Shown: positions 1 to 8,560 of the stretch, in pieces
Position numbering within the stretch: position 1 is the first letter of the stretch
Layout: each line of letters starts with the position of its first letter
The notes under the pieces: model-generated
What the model was told of the DNA's origin: nothing
The model's database searches: none
Seen by the model: only the letters and a program-made list of their open reading frames with translations
Translations under genes and position numbers: made by a program
DNA from: JBDHRG01 sp039807445
GTDB lineage: Bacteria > Pseudomonadota > Gammaproteobacteria > Competibacterales > Competibacteraceae
Assembly: GCA_039807445.1 (NCBI GenBank)
Contig: JBDHRG010000015.1
Location: 1 to 37,817 of the forward strand
Length of the DNA: 37,817 nt
Direction of reading: 5' to 3'

Positions 1-906
1 ATTCCTCGCGAGTGCGTCGAAGTGCGCGTACAGCGTCTCGAGCGACGGCGGCTCGAAGTCGATGTCGTGCACGCCGGGCGCTGCCAGCAGCGCGCGCAGC
101 GCCTCGAGCTTGGTGTGGCGGGGAAGGGCGACTTCGAGGCGGCCATCATCGAGATAGCGCGCTTCGCTCTCGGACGGCAGGCGCTCGAGCCAGTGTTCGC
201 CGATCGCCCCGCGTACATGGATCAACAGCGGCAGCCCGGCCTGCTCGCGCAAGTCTTCGAGGCTGCCGGCGGCGAGCGCGCGGCCGCGGCCGAGGATCAG
301 CGCGCGGTCGACGTGGCGCTCGACGCCGGGAAGCACGTGCGAGCACAGCACGATGGTCACGCCCTGGCGGCGCAACGCGTCGACCAGCCGATAGAAGTCA
401 CGGGTGGCCATCGGGTCGAGGCCGACGGTCGGCTCGTCGAGCAGCAGCAGCCGCGGCTCGCCGAGCAGCGCCTGCGCCAGTCCCAGGCGCTGGCGCATGC
501 CCTTGGAGTACGTCTTCACGCGCCGATCGGCGGCCTCGCTCAGCCCGACCTGCTCGAGCAGCACATCGACCTGCTGTCGCGCCGTGCGTTTGAGTCGGGC
601 GAAAAAGCGCAACACCTCGCGCCCGCTGAGCTGCTCGTAGAAGCTGACGCTCTCGGGCAGGAAGCCGAGCGCGAGCCGCAGCGCGTGCGCGCGCGGGCCG
701 CACGGGTCTTCGCCGAACACGCGCACCGAGCCGCGGCTCGGTGCGTACAGGCCGAGGATCAGCTTCATCGTCGTGGTCTTGCCGGCGCCGTTGTGGCCGA
801 GCAGGCCGAGCACTTCGCCTTCGGCGAGGTGCAGGCTCAAGGCGTCCAGCGCGGTGAAGTCGCCGAAGCGCTTGCTCACATCGCTCAGTTCGACGATGGC
901 GTTCAT
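1..906 (-). CDS. nosF: NosF, copper-center maturation ABC ATPase (3' end cut by window edge)
   Basis: This is the cytoplasmic ATPase that works with NosD and NosY to assemble the copper-sulfur centre of nitrous oxide reductase. The ATG at 906 opens a frame that is still open at base 1, giving at least 302 residues, close to the usual NosF length of about 300, so only the last few codons should be missing. Seen: Walker A GHNGAGKTT near residues 37-45, ABC signature YSKGMRQRLGLAQAL, and Walker B LLLLDEPTVGLDP followed by an H-loop (CSHVLPGVE). It lies 47 bases downstream of nosD in the same direction, the standard nosRZDFYL order; nosY and nosL would lie beyond the left edge. The family and context make the call secure. 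Confidence 0.95.
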   Translation of the reverse strand, partial: MNAIVELSDVSKRFGDFTALDALSLHLAEGEVLGLLGHNGAGKTTTMKLILGLYAPSRGSVRVFGEDPCGPRAHALRLALGFLPESVSFYEQLSGREVLRFFARLKRTARQQVDVLLEQVGLSEAADRRVKTYSKGMRQRLGLAQALLGEPRLLLLDEPTVGLDPMATRDFYRLVDALRRQGVTIVLCSHVLPGVERHVDRALILGRGRALAAGSLEDLREQAGLPLLIHVRGAIGEHWLERLPSESEARYLDDGRLEVALPRHTKLEALRALLAAPGVHDIDFEPPSLETLYAHFDALARN

Positions 907-953
907 CCGGAATCCCGTTCGGAAGACACGAGGAGAAGGGTCGGTGGGTGCAT

Positions 954-2360
954 TCACTTGCACCTCGCGCCTAACGCCTCGCAACTCGAGGGCGGAGCCC
1001 GCATCAGCGGCGCGCTGTCGGTGATGCCCGGTGGGCGCAGCACCGGGAAGGTGCGTTGCACCCAGCGCAGCGTTTCGATCGCGGGGCTGGCGAACAGCAC
1101 GCGCGCGGCCGGATATTGCCACAGCAGCTGGTCGACGCCGTCGTTGGGTTCGTAGGGGGTGTCGCCGATGCCGTCGCCGTCGCGGTCCCAGCCCAGGTAA
1201 TCGCTCCAGTAGTTGCCGCGGCCCTGGTACGACCACTCCTGCCTGCGGTTGGAGACGTACTTGACCTGGTTGCGGTTGTCGACGAAGGCGTTGGCGTGGA
1301 TGCGGTTGTCCTCGGCGCCGGCGGTCAGGTGTATGCCGATCTCGGACCGCGCGAACACGTTGTCGTGGATGTCGTTGAACAGCGAGGAGTACACGAACAG
1401 CGCCTTGCCCTCGGCGCCGCTGATGCCGTGCGCATCGGCGCCGGTCGGGTTCTTGCCGCGCTCGACGTCGACGATCACGTTGCCGGCGATCTCCGAGCTG
1501 TCGATGAAGTTCAGCAGCAGACCGTAGTTCTCGTCGTGCTCGGAGCGGTTGTCGAGCACCTTCAGGAACTTCGACTGCATCAGCGCGTAGCCGGTGCGCG
1601 TGTTCCAGGTGCGGTTGCCGACCACGTCGTTGTGGTGGGCGTACATGTAGTGGATGCCGTAGCGCAGCGCGTGCAGGCGGTTGCCGCGCAGCGCGTTGCG
1701 GTTGCTGGTGTCGATGTAGATGCCGTCGCGCGCGTCCCTGACCTCGTTGTCTTCGGCGAGCGAACCGGTGGTGTTGAAGAAGTGGATGCCGTTGCCGCGG
1801 TCCTGCGAGCGGACCGCGGGATCGCCGCTGATGCGGTTGCGCAACACCTGCACATCCTTGAGCGCATCGAGCCAAACGCCGAAGGCGACGGCCTCGATGC
1901 GGCAATCCTCGACCCGCGCGCGGTCGGCGCCTTTCTGCAGGAACACGCCCGAGTTCATCTCGGTCAGGTCGTGGCCCGAGTTGCGGATCGTCAGCCCGGC
2001 GAGCGTCACGTCGGGCGCGGTGACGCGGATCACGTCGCCGCGCCCTTCGCCGTCGATCGTCGCTCCCGCTTCGCCGCGCAGCCGCAGCGGCTTGGCGATG
2101 CGGATGCCGCCGCGGTACTCGCCGGCGGCGAGCACCAGCGTGTCGCCGGCGGCGGCGGCGTCGACCGCCGCCTGCAGGGGGCCGTCGGCGGGTGTTACAC
2201 GGCGCTCGGCGGCGTCGGCGCGGCCGAGGGCGAGCAGCAGCACGCAGGCCAGGAGGGTCGCACGGTGAGGAGTGAGGCGTGAGGAGTGAGGAGCCTCACC
2301 TTGCACCTTACGCTGGTTGCCCCTCTGACCCCGCCTCACGGTGTCCCCCTCACTCTTCAC
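954..2360 (-). CDS. nosD: NosD, periplasmic copper-maturation beta-helix protein
   Basis: NosD is a periplasmic right-handed beta-helix protein needed, with NosF and NosY, to build the CuZ site of NosZ. The protein has a hydrophobic export segment (ATLLACVLLLALGRADA), a mature start around AERRVTPADG, then repeated short beta-helix rungs (for example RNSGHDLTEMNSGVFLQKG, NRLHALRYGIHYMYAHHNDV) and the NYWSDYLGWDRDGDGIGD region typical of NosD. The start is unsure: no ATG precedes the signal segment, only in-frame GTGs at 2360, 2339 and 2306, and all of these lie inside a GTGAGG-type period-7 repeat. The last dozen codons (SSCEALGARCK) are also written in a period-7 repeat. The gene follows nosZ by 27 bases. 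Identity is firm; both ends of the protein look remodelled by repeats. Confidence 0.93.
   Translation of the reverse strand: MKSEGDTVRRGQRGNQRKVQGEAPHSSRLTPHRATLLACVLLLALGRADAAERRVTPADGPLQAAVDAAAAGDTLVLAAGEYRGGIRIAKPLRLRGEAGATIDGEGRGDVIRVTAPDVTLAGLTIRNSGHDLTEMNSGVFLQKGADRARVEDCRIEAVAFGVWLDALKDVQVLRNRISGDPAVRSQDRGNGIHFFNTTGSLAEDNEVRDARDGIYIDTSNRNALRGNRLHALRYGIHYMYAHHNDVVGNRTWNTRTGYALMQSKFLKVLDNRSEHDENYGLLLNFIDSSEIAGNVIVDVERGKNPTGADAHGISGAEGKALFVYSSLFNDIHDNVFARSEIGIHLTAGAEDNRIHANAFVDNRNQVKYVSNRRQEWSYQGRGNYWSDYLGWDRDGDGIGDTPYEPNDGVDQLLWQYPAARVLFASPAIETLRWVQRTFPVLRPPGITDSAPLMRAPPSSCEALGARCK
955..990. repeat. Period-7 repeat over the 3' end of nosD
   Basis: Read on the plus strand, units such as CACTTGC, ACCTCGC, GCCTAAC, GCCTCGC and AACTCGA follow each other at 7-base spacing and encode the C-terminus and stop of nosD. 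The repeat is degenerate. A partner arm between 921 and 950 is only weakly visible. Confidence 0.5.
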
Positions 2361-2375
2361 CCCTTACTACTCACC
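2264..2375. repeat. Period-7 inverted repeat element between nosD and nosZ
   Basis: The left arm (2264-2293) is built of GTGAGGA/GTGAGGC heptamers. The right arm (about 2345-2375), read on the other strand, gives GGTGAGTAGTAAGGGGTGAA and continues with AGTGAGG. By eye the arms match at about 25 of 30 positions, separated by about 50 bases, so a long hairpin is possible. The element covers all candidate nosD starts and ends just before the nosZ stop codon at 2388. Confidence 0.75.
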
Positions 2376-2387
2376 GGCGCGCAGCGC

Positions 2388-4280
2388 CTACGCCTCCACC
2401 AGCATCCGCCCGTTCATCTCCATGTGCAGGCCGTGGCAGAACCAGATGCAGTAATACCAGTGCACGCCCGGCTTGTCGGCGACGAAGGTGACCGAGGAGG
2501 TCTGCTGCGGGCTGACCTCGAAGGTGATGCCGTGGTTGACCAGGCAGAAGCCATGCGCCAGGTCTTCGACGTTGTCGAGGTTGGTGATGGTCAGCGTCAC
2601 CTCGTCGCCCTTCTTGACGCGGAACTCGGTCAGACCGAACTGCGGCGCGGCCGAGGTCATGTAGACGCGCACCTTGCTGCCGTCGCGGATCACCTTGTTG
2701 TCGGTCTCGAGCTTGATGCCGTCCTTCGCCGCCCGTTCGACCGTCGCGGCGAAATAGGGGTCGTCGCGGGTGTAGACGCGCTTGACCTTGTTCATCAGCA
2801 CGTTGCGCGGAACCATGATGCAGTCGTGCGGCTCGGGCAGCGTCGGGCCGTCGTGCACCAGCTTCATCTCTTCGCCGGAGATGTCGATCAGCTGGTCGTT
2901 CTCGGCACGCAGCGGGCCGACCGGCAGAAAGCGGTCTTTCGAGAACTTGCACAGCGCCACCAGCCACTTGCCGTCGGCGTTCCTGGTTTCGGACTGGCTC
3001 GCCTTCAGGTGGCCGACCTGGTACTGCACGTCGAGCTTCTGACGGATGTAGTTGACCTTCTCGCCCTTGTAGGCATTGATCGCGTCCTCGATGTTCCACT
3101 TGACGATCTGGCTGTCGATGAACAGCGAGCTGTAGGCGTTGCCGCGGCCGTCGAAGGTGGTGTGCAGCGGGCCGAGGCCGAGCTCGGGCTCGGCGACCAC
3201 CGTCTCGCGCGGGTCCTTGAGCTTGCCGTCGAACAGCTCGTGCAGCTTCGCCATCGCGATCACGCTGACGGTCGGCGACAGCTTGCCGCCGGCGCAGGCG
3301 TACTTGCCGTCGGGGGTGGTATTGATGCCGTGCGGGTTCTTCGGCACCGGCACGTACTGGACGAAGTCGTTGGCGGCGTTGGACTTGCGCCCGTCGAGCA
3401 CCGGCACCTTGGAGCTGCCGATCGTGCTCGCCTTGCCGGCCTTGATCGCCGCCTCGATGCGCGGGATGTGGAACACCGTCACCCAGTCGCGCTCGTTGCG
3501 CATCATGTCGCCGAGGGTGACGCCGCGCTCGGAGTTGTAGCAGGTCGCGTAGGCGAACACGCCGTCGTACGAAGTGTCGAGGTTGTCGAGGTTGCCCTCG
3601 ACGATCACCTGCCAGATGACCTGCATCGTCTCGGCGTCGAGCGCCGAGAACATCGTCCAGTAGTTCTCCGGCTTGTCGAGGTCGCGGCCGTCGTTGGGCT
3701 GCGGGATGATCATCTCGCCGTTGGCGAACACGTAGCCGGTCTTGGGCACCTTCTGCAGGCGCATGCCGTGGATCGCGGCGACGTTCGGGATCGTCGTGAT
3801 CGCATCGGTCTTCATGATGTCGCAGCGGATGCGCGCCACACGCGTGTTCGCCTTGTCGTTGACGAACAGCCAGCGCCCGTCGTAGGCGCCGTCGGTGTAG
3901 CTCATGTGGACGTGGTGCGTGTCGCCGTTGCGCGGCGCGTCGTCGCCGAGGATGCGTTTGGACTCGTGCGTCAGGCCCCAGCCGGTGCCCGAGTCGTAGT
4001 TGAACACCGGGATCGACATCAGCAGCCGCATCGAGGGCACGCCGTAGATGCGCACGTCGCCGCCCTGGCCACCGGACCAGAAGCCGTAGTAGTCGTCGAG
4101 CTCGCCGGGCGGCACGTGCGCCTTCAGCGTCGGGTCGTCCTTGTCGGCGGCCTGTGCCGGCTGCGACAGCAGCGCCGGGGCCAGGCCGGCGGCCAGCCCG
4201 GCGCCGGCAGCGCCGAGCGCGCCGGCCGCGCCGAGGAAGCCGCGGCGGGTCAGGGCGTTGGGGTGTTCGTCGTGGCTCAT
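2388..4280 (-). CDS. nosZ: NosZ, nitrous oxide reductase (clade I, Tat-exported)
   Basis: NosZ is the periplasmic multicopper enzyme that reduces N2O to N2, the last step of denitrification. It has 630 residues, normal for the family. The N-terminus has a twin-arginine signal (LTRRGFLGAAG, residues 10-20), which marks clade I. All seven expected CuZ histidines are present: H122, H123, H171, H317, H373, H424 and H485. The CuA domain at the C-terminus has H576, C611, W613, C615, H619 and M622, in the motif CIWFCHGLHMEM. Spacing agrees with the Pseudomonas stutzeri enzyme apart from small constant offsets. The ATG at 4280 is chosen because the Tat signal follows at once. It sits 88 bases after nosR. 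The protein looks fully functional. Confidence 0.98.
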   Translation of the reverse strand: MSHDEHPNALTRRGFLGAAGALGAAGAGLAAGLAPALLSQPAQAADKDDPTLKAHVPPGELDDYYGFWSGGQGGDVRIYGVPSMRLLMSIPVFNYDSGTGWGLTHESKRILGDDAPRNGDTHHVHMSYTDGAYDGRWLFVNDKANTRVARIRCDIMKTDAITTIPNVAAIHGMRLQKVPKTGYVFANGEMIIPQPNDGRDLDKPENYWTMFSALDAETMQVIWQVIVEGNLDNLDTSYDGVFAYATCYNSERGVTLGDMMRNERDWVTVFHIPRIEAAIKAGKASTIGSSKVPVLDGRKSNAANDFVQYVPVPKNPHGINTTPDGKYACAGGKLSPTVSVIAMAKLHELFDGKLKDPRETVVAEPELGLGPLHTTFDGRGNAYSSLFIDSQIVKWNIEDAINAYKGEKVNYIRQKLDVQYQVGHLKASQSETRNADGKWLVALCKFSKDRFLPVGPLRAENDQLIDISGEEMKLVHDGPTLPEPHDCIMVPRNVLMNKVKRVYTRDDPYFAATVERAAKDGIKLETDNKVIRDGSKVRVYMTSAAPQFGLTEFRVKKGDEVTLTITNLDNVEDLAHGFCLVNHGITFEVSPQQTSSVTFVADKPGVHWYYCIWFCHGLHMEMNGRMLVEA

Positions 4281-4310
4281 GCCAGTTCTCCTCGTTCAGG
4301 CGGGCAGGGG

Positions 4311-4339
4311 CGGTCCGCGCGCGGGCGCGGTGCGGACCG
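4311..4339. promoter_or_regulatory. Inverted repeat in the nosR-nosZ gap
   Basis: CGGTCCGC at 4311-4318 and GCGGACCG at 4332-4339 form a perfect 8-bp stem with a 13-base GC-rich loop. No U-tract follows on the minus strand, so a complete terminator is not supported. It may be an RNA processing or stability hairpin between nosR and nosZ, or a site of partial attenuation. Confidence 0.4.
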
Positions 4340-4368
4340 GGGTGGAAACGGCGGCGATCGGCCGGGCT

Positions 4369-6522
4369 TCAGTCCGGCAGGTCGGCGCTGGTGGCGACGC
4401 CGCCCTCGTGCGCCGCCTTGCGCAGTGCGGCGAGCGCGACCGCCTTTTCGCGCTTCTTGCGCTTCTCGACCAGCGGCGGGCACTTGTGGTCGTTGAAATA
4501 CGTCACCTGGCAGTCGAGGCAGTAGTGGCACTCGTTGGCGTTGATCTCGCCGGTCGGGTGGATCGCCTGGACTTCGCATTCCTGTGCGCACACCTGGCAA
4601 GGCCTGCCGCATTCGCGCCGGCGCTTGAGCCAGTCGAACAGGCGTATGCGTGCCGGGATCGCCAGCGCCGCGCCGAGCGGACACAGGTAGCGGCAGTAGG
4701 CCTTGCGCGTGAACAGCGAGACGACGACCAGCCCGCCCGCATACAGCACGTAACCCCATTCACGCACGAAGCGCAGCGTGATCGCGGTCTTGAAGGGCTC
4801 GACCTCGGCCAGGCGCTCGGCCTCGGCCAGCGACTGCAGCGACACCGCGAACAGCCCGAGCAGGATCAGGTACTTGATCGCCCACAGCCGCTCGTTCAGC
4901 GCGAACGGCAGCGGGAACTGGCGGATCTTCAGCTTCAGCGCGATCTCGTTGACCAGCTCCTGCAGCGCGCCGAAGGGGCACAGCCAGCCGCAGTACACGC
5001 CGCGGCCCCACAGCAGCAGCGTCGCGCCGACGAAGGCCCAGAGGATGAACATCATCGGGTCGATCAGGAAGGTGTCCCACTTGAAGCCGGCCATCAGCGC
5101 ATTGGTGAAGGTCAGCACGTTGACCACCGACAGCTGCGCCAGGCTGTACCAGCCGATGAACACCAGCGTGTACAGCAGGAAGCCGTTGCGCACCCACGGC
5201 ACCAGCTTCGGCCGACGGACCAGCACGTCCTGGAACAGCAGGATGAAGGTCAACACCGCCAGGCCCGCACCCAGCACCGCGATCGAGAAGGCGCGCTCGC
5301 GCCACACGCCCTTCCAGATCGGCTCGGGCGCCTCGGGCGCGGCCGCGGCCGGCGCGGGCGGGATGTCGAGGTAGCGCTCGGGGGTACGGTATTCGCCGGT
5401 GAAGCTGGTGAACACCGATTCCAGCGGTCCGGTCTGGCGGCGCACCAGCAGCTCGAGCGCCCAGGGCTGGCCGGGGTCGAAGGCGTAGTTGGCGCGGATG
5501 ATGAAGATCGCGCCTTCGCGAAAGCGCGGCGCACCGGCTGCGGCCAAGTCTTCGAGGCGGTAGAAGTCGAGGTCGCGGAACGAGATCGCCTGATTGTCCT
5601 GCTGCAGCTGCACGCGGTCGAAGATGCCGCCGCGCACGTAGCCCGAGCCCTTGAACGAATAGCCCTTGCCGAGCACCGCGATCGCATGCTCGCCCGGCTT
5701 CAGCTCGCCCATCAGCCACCGGTACTGCTCGTCGCCGAGCAGGTTGCGGCCGACCGTCGGCGCGTTCAGGTAGGCGTAAGCGAGTTCGACGAAGGGCTCG
5801 GCGGCCTGCTCGGGGCTCGGCCGGTCGACGTTGGCGGCGGCCGTGCCTTCGAACGCCTGCTGCACCTCGCCCTTGCTCAGGACCAGCGTGCGGATCGAGC
5901 CGTCGCCGGTGAGCTTACCCCAGTCGGCCGGCTCGAACGCGTCCGGCTTGACGGTCGCCGGCGCGCGCTTGATGCTGGCGGCATCCTCGACGATGCCGCG
6001 CGCGGCGGCGACCTTGTGCGCCGAGCGCATGATGCCTTCGTTGATCACCATCACCGTCACGGTAGCGCCGGTGATCGCGTCGACGTTGACGTAGCCCTCC
6101 TTGTGGCCGGCGCCGACCTTGACGCGGTCGGCGACCGACTTGCCGACGTACTGGCCGACGAAGTCGGTGAGCTTCTGCTCGGGGATGCCGACCAGGAGGA
6201 TCGGCTCGTGGTGCTCGAGCACCTTGGCGCCGGTGATGCGCCCCTCGAGGTCGATGCCGACCAGGGTGTTGACCGGCTTGCCCGAGTACGCCGGGATGCG
6301 CTCGACATCGTCGGTCTGGAACAGCCAGCCGCGCAGCTCCTTGCCCTGGTACACGGCGGCGGCCGGCGGGCTGCCCTCGACCGGGCCGACGCGATCGGCG
6401 CCGGGGAAGAAACCGCGTCCGGCCGACAGGTCCGCCGCCGCGGACACTGCCGACCAGGCGAGCAGCAGGCAGAAGAAAAGACCGAGCCGACGCAGGGCCT
6501 GTCGGTATCCGGGTGCGAACAT
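4369..6522 (-). CDS. nosR: NosR, membrane flavo-iron-sulfur electron donor for N2O reduction
   Basis: NosR passes electrons from the quinol pool toward NosZ and is needed for nos expression and activity. The ATG at 6522 (717 residues) is chosen because a GGAG ribosome site lies just upstream and an export signal (RRLGLFFCLLLAWSAVSAAA) follows; the open frame extends further upstream but without family similarity. Seen: a periplasmic FMN-binding domain with the flavin-attachment motif DAITGAT (about 148-154), several membrane helices from about residue 400, two CxxxCP motifs (CGWLCPFG and CRYLCPLG), and a C-terminal pair of 4Fe-4S motifs (CGRPCQVCAQEC and CHYCLDC...C). This is the full NosR domain set. 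It is first in the nos operon, behind an FNR-type box. Confidence 0.96.
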   Translation of the reverse strand: MFAPGYRQALRRLGLFFCLLLAWSAVSAAADLSAGRGFFPGADRVGPVEGSPPAAAVYQGKELRGWLFQTDDVERIPAYSGKPVNTLVGIDLEGRITGAKVLEHHEPILLVGIPEQKLTDFVGQYVGKSVADRVKVGAGHKEGYVNVDAITGATVTVMVINEGIMRSAHKVAAARGIVEDAASIKRAPATVKPDAFEPADWGKLTGDGSIRTLVLSKGEVQQAFEGTAAANVDRPSPEQAAEPFVELAYAYLNAPTVGRNLLGDEQYRWLMGELKPGEHAIAVLGKGYSFKGSGYVRGGIFDRVQLQQDNQAISFRDLDFYRLEDLAAAGAPRFREGAIFIIRANYAFDPGQPWALELLVRRQTGPLESVFTSFTGEYRTPERYLDIPPAPAAAAPEAPEPIWKGVWRERAFSIAVLGAGLAVLTFILLFQDVLVRRPKLVPWVRNGFLLYTLVFIGWYSLAQLSVVNVLTFTNALMAGFKWDTFLIDPMMFILWAFVGATLLLWGRGVYCGWLCPFGALQELVNEIALKLKIRQFPLPFALNERLWAIKYLILLGLFAVSLQSLAEAERLAEVEPFKTAITLRFVREWGYVLYAGGLVVVSLFTRKAYCRYLCPLGAALAIPARIRLFDWLKRRRECGRPCQVCAQECEVQAIHPTGEINANECHYCLDCQVTYFNDHKCPPLVEKRKKREKAVALAALRKAAHEGGVATSADLPD

Positions 6523-6563
6523 GGAGACTCCGCTGTCGGTGCGCAGGGCCGTATTGCGCTCGG

Positions 6564-6605
6564 AGATTAAGCGTAGTAGCTGGGCCCGGGTTTGATCGGC
6601 GTCAA
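6564..6605 (-). promoter_or_regulatory. FNR/DNR-type box and -10 element upstream of nosR
   Basis: On the minus strand the sequence TTGACGCCGATCAA (6592-6605) matches TTGAY-N4-ATCAA, the FNR/NNR/DNR consensus, at all ten fixed positions. A -10-like TAATCT lies at 6564-6569, about 29 bases from the box centre. That fits class II activation centred near -41.5 with transcription starting near 6557 and a leader of about 35 bases before the nosR ATG. This implies induction by low oxygen and/or nitric oxide. The box overlaps the stop codon of the upstream gene (6602-6604). Confidence 0.75.
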
Positions 6606-7702
6606 GCCGGCAGCGGACGGCGCAGCGCGACGGCCGCCTGCAGCGCGAACCAGGCGATGCCGGCGGCTGCGGGCAACGGCGCCCAGCGGACCCCGGTGAG
6701 CACCAGCAGCGCCGAGGCGGCGAACAGCAGGCAGCGCGGGCCGGCGCCGCGGGCGAGCCGCACACGCAGCGCGCGGTGCGGCGCAGCCGCGATCCCCGGG
6801 AAGCGCCACAGCGGCGCCAGCTGCACCAGCGCCCCGCTGACCAGCGGCAGCAGGAAGGCGGGGATCAGCAGTATCGGTGCCGGTGCCGCCGCAATCAGCC
6901 CGGCGCCGTGCAGCCCGCCGTGCACCAGCACGGCGCCGAACCCGGCGGCGGCGGTGGCGAGCGGCAAGCCCTCGGGGGCGAGCAGCGCGCGGCCGTACTG
7001 GCGCAGACTCCACGCCCAGCGCCCCCAGACCCACAGCCACAGCACCCCGCCCAGGGCTGCCAGCGGCGGCAAGGCAGCGGCGCCGGTAGCCACGAGCAGC
7101 GTGCCGCCGAGCGCGAGCGGCAAGTCGCGACGCAGCCGCGGCGCGGCGCCCGGGTCGGCGCGGCCGGTGACGGTGGGCACCAGCACCTGCAGCGTGCCGA
7201 GCGCGGTCAGCCCGAGCAGGCCGAGCAGGTTCAGGTGCAGGTGCAGCCGCTTGAGCGCCGGCCAATGCCCGGGGAGCCAGGGCATCGCCGCCGCTGCGGC
7301 CAGCGCCGCGATCAGGCAGCCGAGCGCGGCTTCGTACCAGCCCAGGCCGGGGTGTGGTGCGCCGAGGCACGCGTGCCGGCGGCGGCGCATCCACGCCAGC
7401 ATCCCGATCGCCGCGACGAGCGCCGGCCACGGCGCCGCGGCGAGCCCCGGCAGGCCGTGGAAGCCGCCGAGCGCCAGTACCGCGCCCGCCAGCGCCAGCA
7501 GTGGAGTCGCGCCGGTCCAGCGCTCGGCGGCGTGCGTGCGCGTCAGCACCGGCACGAAGTGGCGTTGCGCAGCGAAGATCAGCGGCAGCATGCCCACGGC
7601 GAACACGCCGTGCAGCCACAGCGGCCGTGCCAGCCCGCCGGCGGCGGCGAGCGCGACGGCGAAGGCGGCGAGGGCGAGGACGGCGGCGGCCAGCGGGATC
7701 AC
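6602..7702 (-). CDS. Polytopic inner-membrane protein, possible heme-copper-oxidase-I-like fold
   Basis: A hydrophobic protein of about 366 residues with roughly 10-12 predicted membrane segments and almost no soluble domain. The GTG at 7702 is chosen because it overlaps the rsmJ stop (GTGA), implying translational coupling; no suitable ATG lies nearby. A helix with closely spaced histidines (LKRLHLHLNLLGLLGLTALG) and an earlier RHFVPVLTR motif recall NnrS-like or heme-copper-oxidase subunit I-like membrane proteins, but I cannot place it firmly. It sits between rsmJ and nosR, and its stop codon is inside the nosR regulatory box. A link to nitrogen oxide metabolism is plausible from position alone. 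Confidence 0.6.
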   Translation of the reverse strand: MIPLAAAVLALAAFAVALAAAGGLARPLWLHGVFAVGMLPLIFAAQRHFVPVLTRTHAAERWTGATPLLALAGAVLALGGFHGLPGLAAAPWPALVAAIGMLAWMRRRRHACLGAPHPGLGWYEAALGCLIAALAAAAAMPWLPGHWPALKRLHLHLNLLGLLGLTALGTLQVLVPTVTGRADPGAAPRLRRDLPLALGGTLLVATGAAALPPLAALGGVLWLWVWGRWAWSLRQYGRALLAPEGLPLATAAAGFGAVLVHGGLHGAGLIAAAPAPILLIPAFLLPLVSGALVQLAPLWRFPGIAAAPHRALRVRLARGAGPRCLLFAASALLVLTGVRWAPLPAAAGIAWFALQAAVALRRPLPA

Positions 7703-8472
7703 GGCGTCGCGATCGCGTACACGTCGAAGCGCGTGTTCGGGCTCTCGAGCGCGAACGAGGGCTCGGGGCCGGCCAGCGGCGGGGCGCGCTTCGGGCGCTT
7801 GACCACCACGCGCTTGCGCGCAGCCAGCAGCGCGGCGGCCAGCAGCGCATCGGCGTCGAGGTCGTCGCCGACCAGCTCGCGGAAGGCGCGCATCGCTTTC
7901 TTCACCCGCGCACTCTTGTCGCGGTGCGGGTACATCGGGTCGAGGTAGACCACCTCGGGGCGCGCGTCGCCGGCCAGCCCGGCGAGGAAAGCGCGGCCGT
8001 CGGCGTGGCTCAGCGCCACGCGTTCGGCGATCCAGGCGCCGATCTCGGCATCGTGCGCGGCGCGCGCCAGCCCGTCGGCGAGCAGCGCGGCGATCACCGG
8101 ACTGCGCTCGACCAGGTGCACCCGGCAGCCGAGCGCAGCCAGCACCAGCGCGTCGTGGCCGAGCCCGGCGGTGGCGTCGACCACCGTCGGGCAGGCACCG
8201 CCCTTCAGCCCCACCGCCTTGGCGATCGGCTGGCCGCGGCTGCCGCCGAAGCGGCGCCGGTGCGCGACCGCACCGGCGATCCAGTCGATGGCGACCGGCC
8301 CCGGCGCGCCGGGGCCGGTCTCGGCCAGCTCCAGGCGCTCGGCGGTGTAGCGCAGCACGAAGCGCGCGGGCGGGGCGGCGGGGGCGATCAGCGGCAGCCC
8401 CAGGCGGGCGGCGAGCGCCTCGGCGTCGGCGAGCCGCTCGGCTACGGCGATGACGGCAACGGTTGCGGGCAT
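7699..8472 (-). CDS. rsmJ: RsmJ, 16S rRNA (guanine-1516-N2)-methyltransferase
   Basis: RsmJ (YhiQ family) methylates G1516 of 16S rRNA in the cytoplasm using S-adenosylmethionine. The 257 residues are typical of the family. Seen: the SAM-binding motif VVDATAGLGHDALVLAALG, an acidic residue at the end of beta-2 (VHLVERSP), and the catalytic-region motif VVYLDPMYPHRDKSARVKKA, which is highly characteristic. The ATG at 8472 opens with MPATVAVIAVAER. A period-7 repeat element begins just upstream of this start, and the downstream membrane-protein gene overlaps its stop. This is a housekeeping gene rather than part of the surrounding functional clusters. Confidence 0.93.
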   Translation of the reverse strand: MPATVAVIAVAERLADAEALAARLGLPLIAPAAPPARFVLRYTAERLELAETGPGAPGPVAIDWIAGAVAHRRRFGGSRGQPIAKAVGLKGGACPTVVDATAGLGHDALVLAALGCRVHLVERSPVIAALLADGLARAAHDAEIGAWIAERVALSHADGRAFLAGLAGDARPEVVYLDPMYPHRDKSARVKKAMRAFRELVGDDLDADALLAAALLAARKRVVVKRPKRAPPLAGPEPSFALESPNTRFDVYAIATP

Positions 8473-8475
8473 GGC

Positions 8476-8560
8476 GTGATGGGTGACTGGGTGATGGGTG
8501 ATGAGAAATGGGGTACCTCATCCCCATTCCCCATCCCCCATTCCCCATCCCCCATTCCCC
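8476..8560. repeat. Period-7 G-rich inverted repeat between the deacetylase gene and rsmJ
   Basis: The left part carries GGTGATG-like heptamers and the right part carries CCCCATT/CCCCCAT heptamers, so the two arms run in opposite strand sense around a GGTACC centre. Four or more runs of at least three G in one strand could also form a G-quadruplex. A 28-base core at 8494-8521 is repeated exactly at 10517-10544. The right arm encodes the last residues of the deacetylase. Confidence 0.8.
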
